Shown here: piece by piece, positions 28,701-36,708 of the stretch | How positions within the stretch are numbered: the stretch's first letter is position 1 | How the letters are laid out: the number at the start of each line of letters is the position of its first letter | NCBI RefSeq assembly: GCF_035582795.1 | Contig: NC_134368.1 | Coordinates: 30,006,501-30,070,500 of the forward strand | DNA from: Mycteria americana | Taxonomy: Eukaryota; Chordata; Aves; Ciconiiformes; Ciconiidae | Direction of reading: 5' to 3' | DNA: 64,000 nt | Program-made: the position numbers and the translations under genes | The notes under the pieces: generated by a model | Databases searched by the model: none | The model's input: the letters and a program-made list of their open reading frames with translations, nothing else | What the model was told of the DNA's origin: nothing

Positions 28701-29106
28701 CTGCACTGTAAACTATAGAGTGGAGTTCCAGGCTACTTCTAGGTCTTCCAGCTCAGCCACAGCTGCTGTATCACAGGAAGAAAGCATTGCCAGTGTTCTG
28801 CCAACACCTAAAACACCTTTTCAGGCCTGTTCAAGAGATGGGTTAGTAGAGGACACCTCCTTCTTACCAGATGTACAGGATGAGTCTGGGAATACAAATG
28901 GCTTGAACTCCGAAAAGACCGTATTTCTGAATTCATCAAAGGAAACTAATTCAGACACGTGTGTCAGTAGTAACTCATGTGCCAAAGTCTCTGTGTGTGC
29001 TTCTCAAGAGGGCAGCAGTGCTATTTCTCTAGCACACAAAGCAAGTTTGAATTCTGTTTTGGGTGAAGATGATGCTTTAAGGTATTTTACAAAGTTGGAA
29101 TCCTAA
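827..29106 (+). CDS. ATP10D: ATP10D, class V P4-ATPase (phospholipid/glucosylceramide flippase), 3' part, 19 exons
   Basis: Nineteen exons join in one frame into 1258 residues plus stop; the first is preceded by a splice acceptor, so the N-terminus lies outside the window. Numbered on this visible part: P4-type PISL motif in M4; phosphorylated Asp at residue 208 in DKTGT; SPDE at about 498 and KGAD at about 567 in the nucleotide-binding domain; TGDK at about 691; GDGAND at about 826; then the M5-M10 membrane region and a Ser/Thr-rich tail. Family knowledge: class V P4-ATPases move lipids from the outer to the inner leaflet with a CDC50/TMEM30 partner; ATP10D has been linked to glucosylceramide. 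The choice of ATP10D over ATP10A/B rests on remembered residue-level similarity to human ATP10D and on the adjacent CORIN gene. All motifs are intact, so this looks like a functional gene. Segments: 827-912, 1996-2102, 2846-2977, 3829-3956, 4103-4355, 8175-8410, 9070-9258, 11351-11966, 12922-13028, 13914-14040, 16993-17177, 18880-19189, 19858-19934, 20443-20568, 21049-21249, 24029-24109, 24356-24460, 25783-25970, 28584-29106. Confidence 0.96.
1996..2102 (+). CDS. ATP10D: ATP10D exon, actuator domain
   Basis: Acceptor ttcag ends at 1995; donor gttagt starts at 2103. The 107 nt encode the [20 protein letters not shown] block, conserved in P4-ATPases (the LLLRGC..RNT motif), and end in a split Gly codon. 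Confidence 0.95.
2846..2977 (+). CDS. ATP10D: ATP10D exon, link to M3 and start of M3
   Basis: Acceptor tacag ends at 2845; donor gtaagt starts at 2978. It encodes [20 protein letters not shown], then a hydrophobic segment ([17 protein letters not shown]) that is transmembrane helix 3. It ends one base into a Gly codon. Confidence 0.95.
3829..3956 (+). CDS. ATP10D: ATP10D exon, M3-M4 loop and start of M4
   Basis: Acceptor ttcaag ends at 3828; donor gtaact starts at 3957. It encodes the [10 protein letters not shown] exoplasmic loop, a Pro-rich turn and the first part of M4 ([12 protein letters not shown]). It ends on a complete codon. Confidence 0.95.
4103..4355 (+). CDS. ATP10D: ATP10D exon, M4 and DKTGT phosphorylation site
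   Basis: Acceptor ggtag ends at 4102; donor gtaaga starts at 4356. The P4 signature PISL in M4 is at 4112-4123. The catalytic aspartate of [11 protein letters not shown] is encoded at 4271-4273; it becomes phosphorylated in the transport cycle. The exon ends one base into an Ala codon. Reading continues open past the donor for about 30 codons, which is intron, not coding. Confidence 0.97.
4730..4758. repeat. Poly(T) tract, 29 bases
   Basis: Uninterrupted run of T, preceded by a short CT repeat. It is the longest homopolymer seen in the window and is likely length-variable and hard to sequence. Confidence 0.9.
4926..4969. repeat. Short direct repeat, 16-bp unit
   Basis: The unit taacagtaatgttaag occurs at 4926-4941 and again at 4954-4969, a 28-bp period. 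A partial copy (cagtaatgtt) lies between them. Confidence 0.75.
6279..6327. repeat. Near-perfect inverted repeat, 20-bp arms, 9-nt loop
   Basis: Left arm tgttctgtctaaagtaacat (6279-6298) and right arm atgttacttcagacagaaca (6308-6327) are reverse complements except for one position. That mismatch is A-C on the + strand and a G-U wobble on the - strand. No further stem was found outside the arms. It lies in an ATP10D intron. Confidence 0.85.
7540..8020 (-). mobile_element. Degenerate CR1-like LINE 3' fragment, antisense
   Basis: The + strand reads like the reverse complement of a CR1 3' region: a 'gaggtgatctggtcc' stretch, a 'cctccagtgatg' stretch, 'cttcatgtacttgaagacta' and 'ctggattcactccag'. 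It is recognised by resemblance to remembered CR1 consensus phrasing. Borders are approximate and the copy is old, with no intact ORF. Confidence 0.6.
8175..8410 (+). CDS. ATP10D: ATP10D exon, nucleotide-binding domain insert
   Basis: Acceptor ccatag ends at 8174; donor gtaagt starts at 8411. It encodes the acidic [19 protein letters not shown] start and then a variable, Ser-rich linker typical of the class V insert after the phosphorylation site. It ends on a complete Ile codon. Confidence 0.93.
9070..9258 (+). CDS. ATP10D: ATP10D exon, nucleotide-binding domain
   Basis: Acceptor caatag ends at 9069; donor gtaaga starts at 9259. The 63 complete codons begin [17 protein letters not shown] and end in [18 protein letters not shown]..., the conserved 'LAICNTV' strand of P4-ATPase N-domains. 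Confidence 0.95.
9259..11350 (+). other. ATP10D intron, 2.1 kb
   Basis: No coding exon was recognised. On the opposite strand a 234-codon ORF spans 9981-10685 and overlaps a + strand ORF at 10390-10725. I do not recognise either product; see findings. Confidence 0.8.
11351..11966 (+). CDS. ATP10D: ATP10D large exon, nucleotide-binding domain core
   Basis: Acceptor ttccag ends at 11350; donor gtatct starts at 11967. The 616-nt exon is the largest internal one. It encodes [19 protein letters not shown], a variable Ser/Pro-rich linker, then the N-domain core: [14 protein letters not shown] (SPDE at 11711-11722), [20 protein letters not shown] and the ATP-binding KGAD (11918-11929). It ends one base into a codon. 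Confidence 0.97.
12922..13028 (+). CDS. ATP10D: ATP10D exon, nucleotide-binding domain
   Basis: Two AGs stand 3 nt apart (12917-12918 and 12920-12921), so the exon can start at 12919 or 12922; the later start is used here. Donor gtattc starts at 13029. It encodes [20 protein letters not shown] and ends IAKK, the conserved end of the N-domain. Confidence 0.93.
13705..13729. repeat. Small perfect hairpin, 10-bp stem, 5-nt loop
   Basis: ctttgccagg (13705-13714) pairs exactly with cctggcaaag (13720-13729) around the loop tgaag, about 185 bp upstream of the next ATP10D exon. Confidence 0.7.
13914..14040 (+). CDS. ATP10D: ATP10D exon, N- to P-domain
   Basis: Acceptor tgtag ends at 13913; donor gtaggt starts at 14041. 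It encodes [20 protein letters not shown], then [21 protein letters not shown]. It ends one base into a Gly codon. Confidence 0.95.
14041..16992 (+). other. ATP10D intron, 3.0 kb
   Basis: No coding exon was recognised. It holds a T-rich tract near 14275-14293 and two long antisense ORFs (14208-14597, cysteine-rich; 16034-16678, 214 codons). I do not recognise either, and I treat them as chance ORFs. Confidence 0.8.
16993..17177 (+). CDS. ATP10D: ATP10D exon, P-domain TGDK motif
   Basis: Acceptor ttgag ends at 16992; donor gtgagt starts at 17178. It encodes [20 protein letters not shown] followed by WMLTGDK; TGDK is at 17082-17093. This is the hinge/P-domain motif that binds Mg-ATP in P-type ATPases. 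It then gives [21 protein letters not shown] sequence (here with RETA) and ends on a complete codon. Confidence 0.96.
17178..18879 (+). other. ATP10D intron, 1.7 kb
   Basis: AT-rich, no exon or repeat family recognised. Short T runs follow the donor at about 17206-17219. Confidence 0.8.
18880..19189 (+). CDS. ATP10D: ATP10D exon, P-domain
   Basis: Acceptor aattag ends at 18879; donor gtgagt starts at 19190. It begins [19 protein letters not shown], passes a variable linker, then reads [19 protein letters not shown] and [15 protein letters not shown], the CCRATPLQK motif conserved in P4-ATPases. It ends one base into the Gly of GDGAND. Confidence 0.96.
19858..19934 (+). CDS. ATP10D: ATP10D exon, GDGAND motif
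   Basis: Acceptor ctgtag ends at 19857; donor gtagtg starts at 19935. It encodes [20 protein letters not shown] followed by GQEGMQ. GDGAND is the Mg-binding signature at the end of the P-domain. The donor is weaker than its neighbours (gtagtg). Confidence 0.96.
20443..20568 (+). CDS. ATP10D: ATP10D exon, P-domain to M5
   Basis: Acceptor ttgcag ends at 20442; donor gtatgt starts at 20569. It encodes [30 protein letters not shown] and the start of M5 ([10 protein letters not shown]). 42 complete codons. Confidence 0.96.
21049..21249 (+). CDS. ATP10D: ATP10D exon, M5-M6
   Basis: Acceptor tttcag ends at 21048; donor gtaggt starts at 21250. It encodes [20 protein letters not shown], then [20 protein letters not shown], forming M5/M6 and the conserved FSGT and NLLFTS..P motifs. 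67 complete codons. Confidence 0.96.
21250..24028 (+). other. ATP10D intron, 2.8 kb, with CR1 fragment
   Basis: No exon was recognised between the M6 and M7 exons. It contains a sense CR1 3' end at about 22163-22412; the remainder is unremarkable, locally AT-rich sequence. Confidence 0.8.
22163..22412 (+). mobile_element. CR1 LINE 3' end, sense, with ATTCT-rich tail
   Basis: It reads like the CR1 terminus: 'acattaggaagcatttcttt', 'gagagggtggttaaacactg', 'ggaggtggtc'-like, 'ttggactagatgatcgttgc' and 'ggtcccttccaactgaaata'. It then runs into a short-period ATTCT/GTTCT tail (22364-22408), as CR1 elements do instead of poly(A). Heavily truncated and old. Confidence 0.85.
24029..24109 (+). CDS. 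ATP10D: ATP10D exon, M7
   Basis: Acceptor ttacag ends at 24028; donor gtaagt starts at 24110. The 27 codons begin [20 protein letters not shown] and cover membrane helix 7. Confidence 0.95.
24356..24460 (+). CDS. ATP10D: ATP10D exon, M7-M8
   Basis: Acceptor ttacag ends at 24355; donor gtgagt starts at 24461. The 35 codons cover an exoplasmic loop ([17 protein letters not shown]) and helix 8 ([14 protein letters not shown]). Confidence 0.95.
24461..25782 (+). other. ATP10D intron, 1.3 kb
   Basis: No exon or known repeat was recognised. A 160-codon antisense ORF (24688-25170) shows no family signature and is treated as chance. Confidence 0.75.
25783..25970 (+). CDS. ATP10D: ATP10D exon, M9-M10
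   Basis: Acceptor ttgcag ends at 25782; donor gtgcgt starts at 25971. It encodes [20 protein letters not shown] (helix 9), a loop with the conserved [10 protein letters not shown], and helix 10 ([18 protein letters not shown]). It ends two bases into an Arg codon. Confidence 0.96.
25971..28583 (+). other. ATP10D last intron, 2.6 kb
   Basis: No exon was recognised. AT-rich at 26160-26240. Antisense ORF 26948-27442 (164 codons) shows no recognisable domain. Nothing else was supported. Confidence 0.75.
28584..29106 (+). CDS. ATP10D: ATP10D last coding exon, cytosolic C-tail
   Basis: Acceptor ttgtag ends at 28583; stop TAA is at 29104-29106. It encodes [20 protein letters not shown], then a [13 protein letters not shown] helix, both conserved in ATP10D. 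About 130 Ser/Thr-rich, poorly conserved residues follow, ending KLES. The 3' UTR continues into the intergenic region. Confidence 0.95.
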
Positions 29107-30002
29107 CTGTTTAAAACCCAAGGGTAATAACTGCTGATTTATGCTACATTGTGGTTTTGTTTTCTTCAGCCAAGGCAGATGATGCACACATTTCCTTAAA
29201 AGCTTTTTTGTTTATAAAGCTTTTCAATAATTTATTAAGAAGTTCAAGATCTAAATGGCTGGGTTGTTTTTTATATTTTTTCACACAGTAGACTTTGCAT
29301 ACTGCTTATTTCTTGTATGCAACATTGCATAATACCTCGTGGTGTTATGGACAGGTTGTTGCATGAATATGGATTTGCAGGACCCAGTTCAGGTAAGCCA
29401 ACCTGCTCCCTTGCACTGCTATCCTAAAATCCTAGCGTTCCCTGGGATTCACCACTTGCTGAAGTATGCAGTAAGCAGAAGGGCTGGGATGTAGTGTTAC
29501 TGGTTGGCTTGTTGCAAGACTCCTCCAGTATGCGTATACAGTAATTGTTTTAATGATTGTGGTCCAGTTTGTTTGCCAGGCTATTGCATGGGCCATCTCA
29601 GTGCTGGCCAAACACAATTTTAACCATCAGAAGAGCGGCCCAGATGAGACGTGTCAAGTGTCTCCCTCACCTTCCTCTTCCACAAAAAGAGCAAATCCTA
29701 GTGCAGCCTTTTGTTCTCCGTGATAGTTCATCCTCCTGCTACATCCCTCCTTTTTGTCTCCATGTGCTGTTTCATATCATTTGCCACTGACACTGGGCTT
29801 CTTTTCCTCCTCATCCAGCTCAGATGTTGGCTGCCTGTCTTTTCTCTAAACTCTACCCCATGCTTGCACTGCAAAATTGTCTGCCAGTAGCAGTGGGCAG
29901 CTCCAGTCTGTCTTCAGGTCTTCTCTTATAAATAGCAGCTTCTAGCTGATGACATTACTCTTCTTCTCTCTCAGGTGTTTTTGCATTCCTCCAGACTTTT
30001 GT

Positions 30003-30008
30003 AATAAA
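30003..30008 (+). terminator. Candidate ATP10D poly(A) signal AATAAA (proximal)
   Basis: First exact AATAAA after the ATP10D stop, about 0.9 kb downstream. Whether it is used cannot be told from sequence alone. Confidence 0.3.
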
Positions 30009-30285
30009 CAGCTTAAGTATCTCTAAAGGCTGCTCAAAAGAAGGTATAACCCAGTGTATGTCCCAGATTTGAGCTCTGTTCCTCATCTGTCTTGGAGATG
30101 TCCTGCCTCTGACAATTTCCCACTGCTCTACATGCTGCACAAAAGCTGGCTGAGGTGCATGTGGCTATTTCTGGGTTCCAGACTGTCTAAAATATTGCCT
30201 CCTTTTTACTTCCCTCCCCAGAAAGTTACATGGCCAATTTATGGAGGAACTTAGGAAATTGTTTGTATCCACTAGCACCTGTTGA

Positions 30286-30291
30286 AATAAA
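30286..30291 (+). terminator. Candidate ATP10D poly(A) signal AATAAA
   Basis: Second exact AATAAA, about 1.2 kb after the stop, followed within about 60 nt by T/GT-richer sequence that could act as a downstream element. Confidence 0.4.
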
Positions 30292-32110
30292 CAGTTTCCT
30301 CAAACTGTAGCTGCTAATGAATTATTAGTATTGAGCCCATTTTATGGTTCTGTTTCTTTCTAAAAACTTACTGCTTTAAAATTGCCAAGATTTGTGTGTT
30401 TATTTTTAGGCACCGTGTTTGGGGCAAGGGCTCTGCTTTCTACTTGAACCATGAGCTTTCCATGTCAATGATCAACATTACATATTCCACATCTTTCAAG
30501 ATCTCTGAAAGAATTTAAACAAACGCTGTGAGGTCTGAGACAGCTGCTGCTATGCAGGGCAGATACTGAGGGCATGCTAAGTTCATTCAAATGCAGGTCA
30601 CCACATGTTACCAAAGTTTAAAACGGTTCTGTTTTCGAAAGGTAGAATGTAATTAGGGCTGACTCCATCCCTAGTGTTAGTGAGGAGAAAAATACCCTTT
30701 TTGTTTAGCCTGTAGAAGAAAAACAGTGGAAGGAGCCAGTGATGACAGCCATTTCTGCAAATATTTTTTTAAAACTTGGTTCAACATATGACAAAATATT
30801 TTTGGTAGGTTCTAACATAAGGTTAGTGGGGACCTTTGAAGTGATGGCAGACATTCAAATTCTAAGAGATCATGTCGAGCATGTTGGTTTGCAGTTACGA
30901 TTTTCAGATGTTTGTCTGTAGCATCCTTCTTGCTGCGGGGGGTACCTTGCCAGGAGTGGACTCCAGGTGTCCTGAATGAAACACCTCAGCTTTCTCTACA
31001 AGCCACGGGAACTCCGAGGTGTCCAAGGAGAAGCTGCAAAATGGCCAGCAGGTTGTGCAGGGAGATTAGCTGGTACAAGGGCAGAATCGTACCGGAACAG
31101 ACCTGCTGGGACTCAGTGAAGTCATCTGCTCTGCTCCACAGCCCCAAGGCAGGCTCTGCTCTACCCTTACGATTCCTAGCAGATGTTCTCCTGTTGTGAA
31201 GAGCTCCAGAGAAGCAGGCCAGGCGAGTGCTTTCCTGCCCTCAAAGGCAAATAGTGTTTTTGCTTCTGTTGTCTCACCTGAATGTGTCTTCTGCACCTTA
31301 GATCTATGGCCTCTCTTCACTTGTGGCCACAGAGAACAGATTATTCTGTGCTATGGTTCTACAAGTCTGTGACTATGACTGAGGTATGTTGAGCTCTCAT
31401 GGAGGAGCTCCGGGACTTGCAGTGACCTGAGGGAGTGCAGGGCTCAGCTCTCTCCCCTTCCTGTCACTGTAAAAAGGAGCTTGGAGGACAACACTGGCCT
31501 GTGACCTGCCCTCTTGTTGCCTCTGCTGCAGGAGCAGAACCTACCAGCAGGTTTGGCAGGTAGCTGATCATTTAGTCTCAGGAGTTCGCATGTGTATCAC
31601 ACAAAAGCTGTAAGCATTCAGAGTACGATCTTCCAAAATCTTCCATGGCTGTAAGCCGTGGCATCAAAATAACTACACAAAGAAACATGAGTGGCAGTCA
31701 CCTGTTAGACCTGGGGCCAGCTGCATGATGCCTCTGGGAGGCTGGAATTGCTATTATGCGGCTTTTTACAAGCCTGGTCACCCCACTACTCACTGCTTAG
31801 TGCGGTGAGGCTTTCAGGGTGGATTCTTAAATTGGATGAAGGATGATTTCATCTGGGTCTCAAAAGTGCCAGGCCCTGTGGGTTGCCTTGAAACTTTAGG
31901 TCCTTTTAAAAGTTTCTCTGTGCTGAGATTGTAAGTACTTTTGTACCACGTGAAATGGTACAAAACACACATACACATTTCATTTTTCTCTTGGTGTGTT
32001 GTTTCACTGATGGTGCGTGTTGCTTAAAATTGTCCACTATAGGTTGTGTTCTTTTAGAGGACTTTGACAAGCAGTCTAAGCGATAAAATTATCCGTTGTG
32101 TAAAACCTGA

Positions 32111-32152
32111 TCTTTTTCTTTTTTCTTTCTTTCCTTTTTTTTTTTTTTTTTT
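32111..32152. repeat. Polypyrimidine (T/C) tract
   Basis: Almost pure T with scattered C, ending in a run of 18 T (32135-32152). Low-complexity sequence in the intergenic interval. Confidence 0.8.
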
Positions 32153-32240
32153 GTGGACAAACAGCAGAAATATCTAAGGGCTATCTGCTGTGATCACTTG
32201 CTGTTTTTTACTGAAGGGGAGATGAGGGTAGTGAGTCTTT

Positions 32241-32246
32241 AATAAA
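32241..32246 (+). terminator. Candidate distal + strand poly(A) signal AATAAA
   Basis: Exact AATAAA about 3.1 kb after the ATP10D stop. It could serve a long 3' UTR isoform; use is not established. Confidence 0.2.
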
Positions 32247-34194
32247 AGCTTCAAAATGTTAATTGGCCATATCTAAAGTGGTGCCAAATGAAGGGTGCAA
32301 GTGAATCGCCCTCCCTTTGCTTCTCAACAGTTGAATTCTTTCCTTTATTTTTTTTTAGCACTGGAGACGTCACGATCCCCTGCTTGCTTCTGTGCTCCTG
32401 CGCTTAGGCACAGCATGACCTGACTTTTTCCATTTTGAAAACAGGCTTTTTAAGATCATCTCACAGGTGCCTTCCAGATGTCATGAAGGAAAGCACAGCA
32501 TTTACACTTTCGATTGTCAGTTTAAAACAAACCAAAACAACCACCTTCAACTCCCCAAACTTCGTAGCTACACCTAGAGCAGCTTTAACTCAATTTGATG
32601 TGCAATATTTGATTTACAGAAAAAAATACACTTTTTTAAAATTTGTTTTTTCACAGCAGCTAACATTTGTGCTAAACATTTGCAGGTGGCCGTCAGCCAC
32701 AGCCTGTATTGAGTGAGTGTTTTCACAGCACAGTGAGCGTTGGTCTGTACCTGGGGCACAGTTTGAGCTGAATGTGTAACCCCAGCTGTGGTGTTTCCCT
32801 CAGCCCCGCCAGCTGCAGCAGGAGGCTGAGGACCAGCGAATGCAGAGCACCCGCCGCTCCTGCCAGCCCTGGCTCTGCTGCTGTTCAGAGCAGCCCTTGC
32901 TCTCTGCAGAGGCTAGTGGACAAGTTCTGAAGGTGACTGTTAAGAATGTTCTCATAGCTGAATTGCAGTGTGGGTTTTGTATTATTTGTTCCTGGTTTAT
33001 TCTGGTTATGTTACTCTTGCCCTCATGGTCCACCTTACTGTTGACTGCTGTGAAAAGGCAAATTTTAACTATTTTAAGTTTCTGCATGCTTATTATTTTT
33101 ATTTCGGCATGTGTACGCGTTGTTGAAATGCTGCGTACCAGTTAAAAGGAGATAGTTATTTCAAGCTAATTGTACTCCTGAGGAAAGCCATAGAACAAAA
33201 TGTGTTCAGAGCAATTTGATTGTAGCTTTAATTTTTCAGATTTTTCAATCCAGAGTAGCTGTTCGCAGCGGTATTCTTGGTAATATTCTGTATTGGAAGC
33301 ACACGTGCAGAAGACACTAAAAGTTGTACAGTGGTGGTAGTGCCATAACCTCCACAAGTGTTGTAGTGCTAACAGGGCTGTCAGGGCTGCTTAAAAAAGC
33401 TAGATAAGGGTATGCAAATACCTTTTTAAGGCTATTTTTAGGCATTATTGCTAAAGTTATAGCTTCACACCTCCATACTGTCATTGAGTCTCTCTCTAAA
33501 GATTAAAACACATTTTCAACAGAGAAGTTATTTGGAAAATGATTGTAAATTTTTATTAGTACAGCTAGAAAGAAGCACATCTGCTTGACTGTGTGACATT
33601 GCTTCCATTTGGAGCTACGGCTGTGGTAGCGGTAAAACCAACAATTGTTACCTTACAGTGAGGCTACACTTGTAAGAGAAACAGCATAGTTGTGATCGTA
33701 GCCATTATGGCAGCACACAAGGAAAGGCTTGCTACAGTGGAAGAAGGAGTATGTTTGCCTATTTCATGTGCACACATAAAAAAAGCCGTATAAAAATACA
33801 TTTATAAAATTACAAATTTCCTCTTTACATGGAATGTTGTGGGGAAGGAAGAGACCCAACTGCTCCCTCCTAAAGCCATTTGGGATGGGGCTCAGCCTGT
33901 AATTTCTTCAGACTGATTCCGTACAGGAGGGGGCTGGATCATATGTTTAAGCAGAACTCTCCCTCATTTGCTGGGAGGGACTGCTTGGAAACTGGTGGCA
34001 TGCCAAACCCAGCTAATTAAAATGTGTAATTATATATTATCATTTGGTAGTGATAATACCTACGTGAAATGATTATATGTACTCCAGTGCTTTACAAAAT
34101 GCAAAGCTGCTAACCACTTCATCTGGTGGAAAGACGTCAGGCTGGCTGCTCATTTCACAACAGCACCTGTTTGCTTTACTTCTGGAAAACAGAC

Positions 34195-34330
34195 CTTGCT
34201 GAAACCCGCCCGTCACCAGACACGTCAGAGGGACGGCGGGGCGGGCTGGCTCTGACAGCCCCTGGGCCGCCTGCTCCGGTAACTCTCGGTACTGGCTCCG
34301 GGACTTTGAACGGTGCTGCCCTACAGCTGC
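34195..34330. promoter_or_regulatory. CpG-dense, GC-box-containing patch (possible regulatory element)
   Basis: Eleven CpGs lie between 34206 and 34312, with the GC-box-like gacggcggggcgggctgg at 34232-34249, in an otherwise CpG-poor, AT-rich region. It is too short for a classical CpG island. The function is inference only. Confidence 0.35.
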
Positions 34331-34656
34331 AGAGATCCTGGCCCCAGAGAAAAGCTAAAGTGGGGGACTGAGAGCTCCAGCTTCCATATCCGTAAGGCAA
34401 GGGCATCAGTAACCTGCTTCATCTGTAATCTACTTGCACTGGAAAAACATGGTCACAGCTGCTTTCTCTCAATTGTAGCTGGGGGAAGAAGAGCATTTAT
34501 GTTACAGTAAAAACAAAATCCTTAATATATTAAAAAAACCCAAACAAACAAACCCAAACCTAGCAAAGCCTAGAAGGGTTTTCTTTCTGAGCATGAAACA
34601 GTGATACAATAGTCACTTGAATAGAATTTCAGAATCCATAACATAAATATTGAATA

Positions 34657-34662
34657 TTTATT
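34657..34662 (-). terminator. Candidate CORIN poly(A) signal (AATAAA on - strand)
   Basis: The + strand reads tttatt, which is AATAAA on the CORIN strand, about 1.9 kb past the CORIN stop. A nearer ATTAAA variant lies at 35360-35365. Neither can be confirmed from sequence. Confidence 0.3.
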
Positions 34663-36525
34663 AATAATGCTGTCTAGAGCGCTGTCTCATATGTCTAACG
34701 TTAGGCATGTTAAAGGAGAAGATATGGAAATACGAGGTAAACCTTCACTAAAGCAATAGTCAGATCTATGTAGATTGGTTGTAACATGATTAATAGTACC
34801 TGAAATGTCCATTAATTAGCTCTTTTAATGCATGTTTCCACATATGGCAGTCACGGTATTGACAAGGCCCTGCCACGTTGTCATGGGGGCATGCCAGAGG
34901 TAGCAGAGAGGGTAATTATATGCCTCAGGCTGGATTCACAGCAGACCAGGCACAGCACTGAAAACATGCAAATGTTAAACGCATTGCTCCCCGGTGAAAT
35001 TTGTCCTGTAATCCTCAGGTTCCTGACTCCTCCTACTCTGGCCTCCCAAAAGCTGTGAGCTGCGCAGGACGTCACCTGCAGCAGTTGATAGGACACACGT
35101 CCCCTCTAGCACCATAAAGAGGTGCCAAGCTCCATCATCATGTTTTTCAACCAGACTCTCTTGGAGTCAAGGCTTAGCCTCTTACCTACGGCACAGGGCA
35201 CTCCGCCATCCGGCTACCAAGCACTGGAGCGGGGCTCTTTGGGCCTTTGCTGATGAACCTGTTGTACTTTAACATATTTCTAATATTCATTTCAACAGAA
35301 GCTGGAATCCAAGTCTTCTATCATTCAGATTTCTTTCTGCCTTTTTTTTTCCCCAATTGTTTAATCTTGCTAAGCAAAATGAAACTTTCAATGCAAGATA
35401 CTAGAAGAGACCTATCCAGAAATACCCAGTTTCCCAGTATTTGGGATACTGCTCACACTGCATCTTTTGCACTTGAAATCTGCATTTTCCATATCTCACC
35501 AGATGTTCAAAGCAGCTGACTCGAGAGGGGGAAACCATTGCAGTGGCATTGCCAACCCTGTTATGTTTTTAGAGGACCGGAGATGTTCAATGCTTGCTTT
35601 ATAGGCTGGACACACTATACAAAATGGGAAAAAAGCCAGTGGGGCATAGGTTTGATAAATGTGCTAATTGGTGTAGTGCTGTCAAGACATGGGTGTTTCC
35701 TGGACGCATTAAGACAGTGGGAGCTTCAGCAAATTAAGCGGTAGAAACTGTCCAAAGAGCCTGAACATCTAAGTTTTGGTCTCGGGTGCCTCAAGTGGTA
35801 GTTAAGGGTCTGTTGGCCTACCGGTCCCTCCATCACCCCACAGAGATACCCAAGCTGGCTCTGGGAACAGACGCTGCGGAGTCAGGATGGTACAGGGTTA
35901 TGCCCACGCAAGTTAGGCACCCTGAGGGACAGAATGCATTAGCTCCGGCACAGCAGCAGCACACGGCTACGCACCTGTGGAGACCTGCACGTGTACTTCG
36001 ATGCGCCCTGTGCCACATGGACGTACAAACCCGTGGATCTGTCCCCCACCCTCCAGCGTGTGGTGCGGCCACGCCTGGTGTCGCCCTTGTGAATATACGT
36101 CAGTGCTGTCTGAATGCACCGAGTTCATTCCTCGTGACGAGTGAGTGAAAATGCATGTGCTACCAATTGAATAGTATTAAAATAGGTTATCTAAAAAGGT
36201 TTTTCTAGTCTGTGCTACTGCTTAGTTTGAATAGCTGAAAGGCAGAAAGTGGCTGATTCTTTTCTTTTAAGCCTTTTGCTGTGTTTGGAACAGCACCACA
36301 ACACAGTTAAAAGAAAAGTCAAAAGGATTATTAATTCTACCCCAAAGTATATTCACCAGCAGAGGGTTTACCGTTAACATACACTGCATATTCCATAGCT
36401 CCACAACCAGAAAAGATAGAGCTTGAAACTCCTTTTCATAGAGTTTCTGGACTGCAAAATCTTCAGTGTTGAAGTGCTGATTCCTTTTTTCTTTTGTCTG
36501 TCAGCACAGTTCTTACCATCTGGAG

Positions 36526-36708
36526 TTAGTTCAGCAGAAAGGTGTGGATGTATATTTGTCTTTCAATCCACTCAATAAAATGTGACACGTTACTGTAAAC
36601 TCCAGGTCCCAAAACCTTGGAAAAGCAGACAGAGCCCCAAGATGTTAAACCAAACAAAGTCCAGCGCCCTGAAGGTTGCTCACACACAAGCGGTCCTCCA
36701 CTGTCACC
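36526..36708 (-). CDS. CORIN: CORIN last coding exon, catalytic Ser
   Basis: On the - strand, acceptor ttgcag is followed by [20 protein letters not shown], the catalytic Ser codon being at 36702-36700. It continues [20 protein letters not shown] and ends IYIHTFLLN with a TAA stop at 36528-36526. The GDSGG exon starts in phase 0, as expected for the preceding Met codon. Confidence 0.97.
   Translation of the reverse strand, partial: GDSGGPLVCEQPSGRWTLFGLTSWGSVCFSKVLGPGVYSNVSHFIEWIERQIYIHTFLLN

Larger units (their letters stand above)
29107..36525. other. Intergenic interval between convergent ATP10D and CORIN
   Basis: 7.4 kb between two stop codons, containing both 3' UTRs. No protein-coding gene was recognised. 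Notable content is listed separately: candidate poly(A) signals, a polypyrimidine tract at 32111-32152, and CpG-denser patches at 34195-34330 and 35820-36140. The several 60-120 codon ORFs here have no recognisable domains. Confidence 0.8.
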
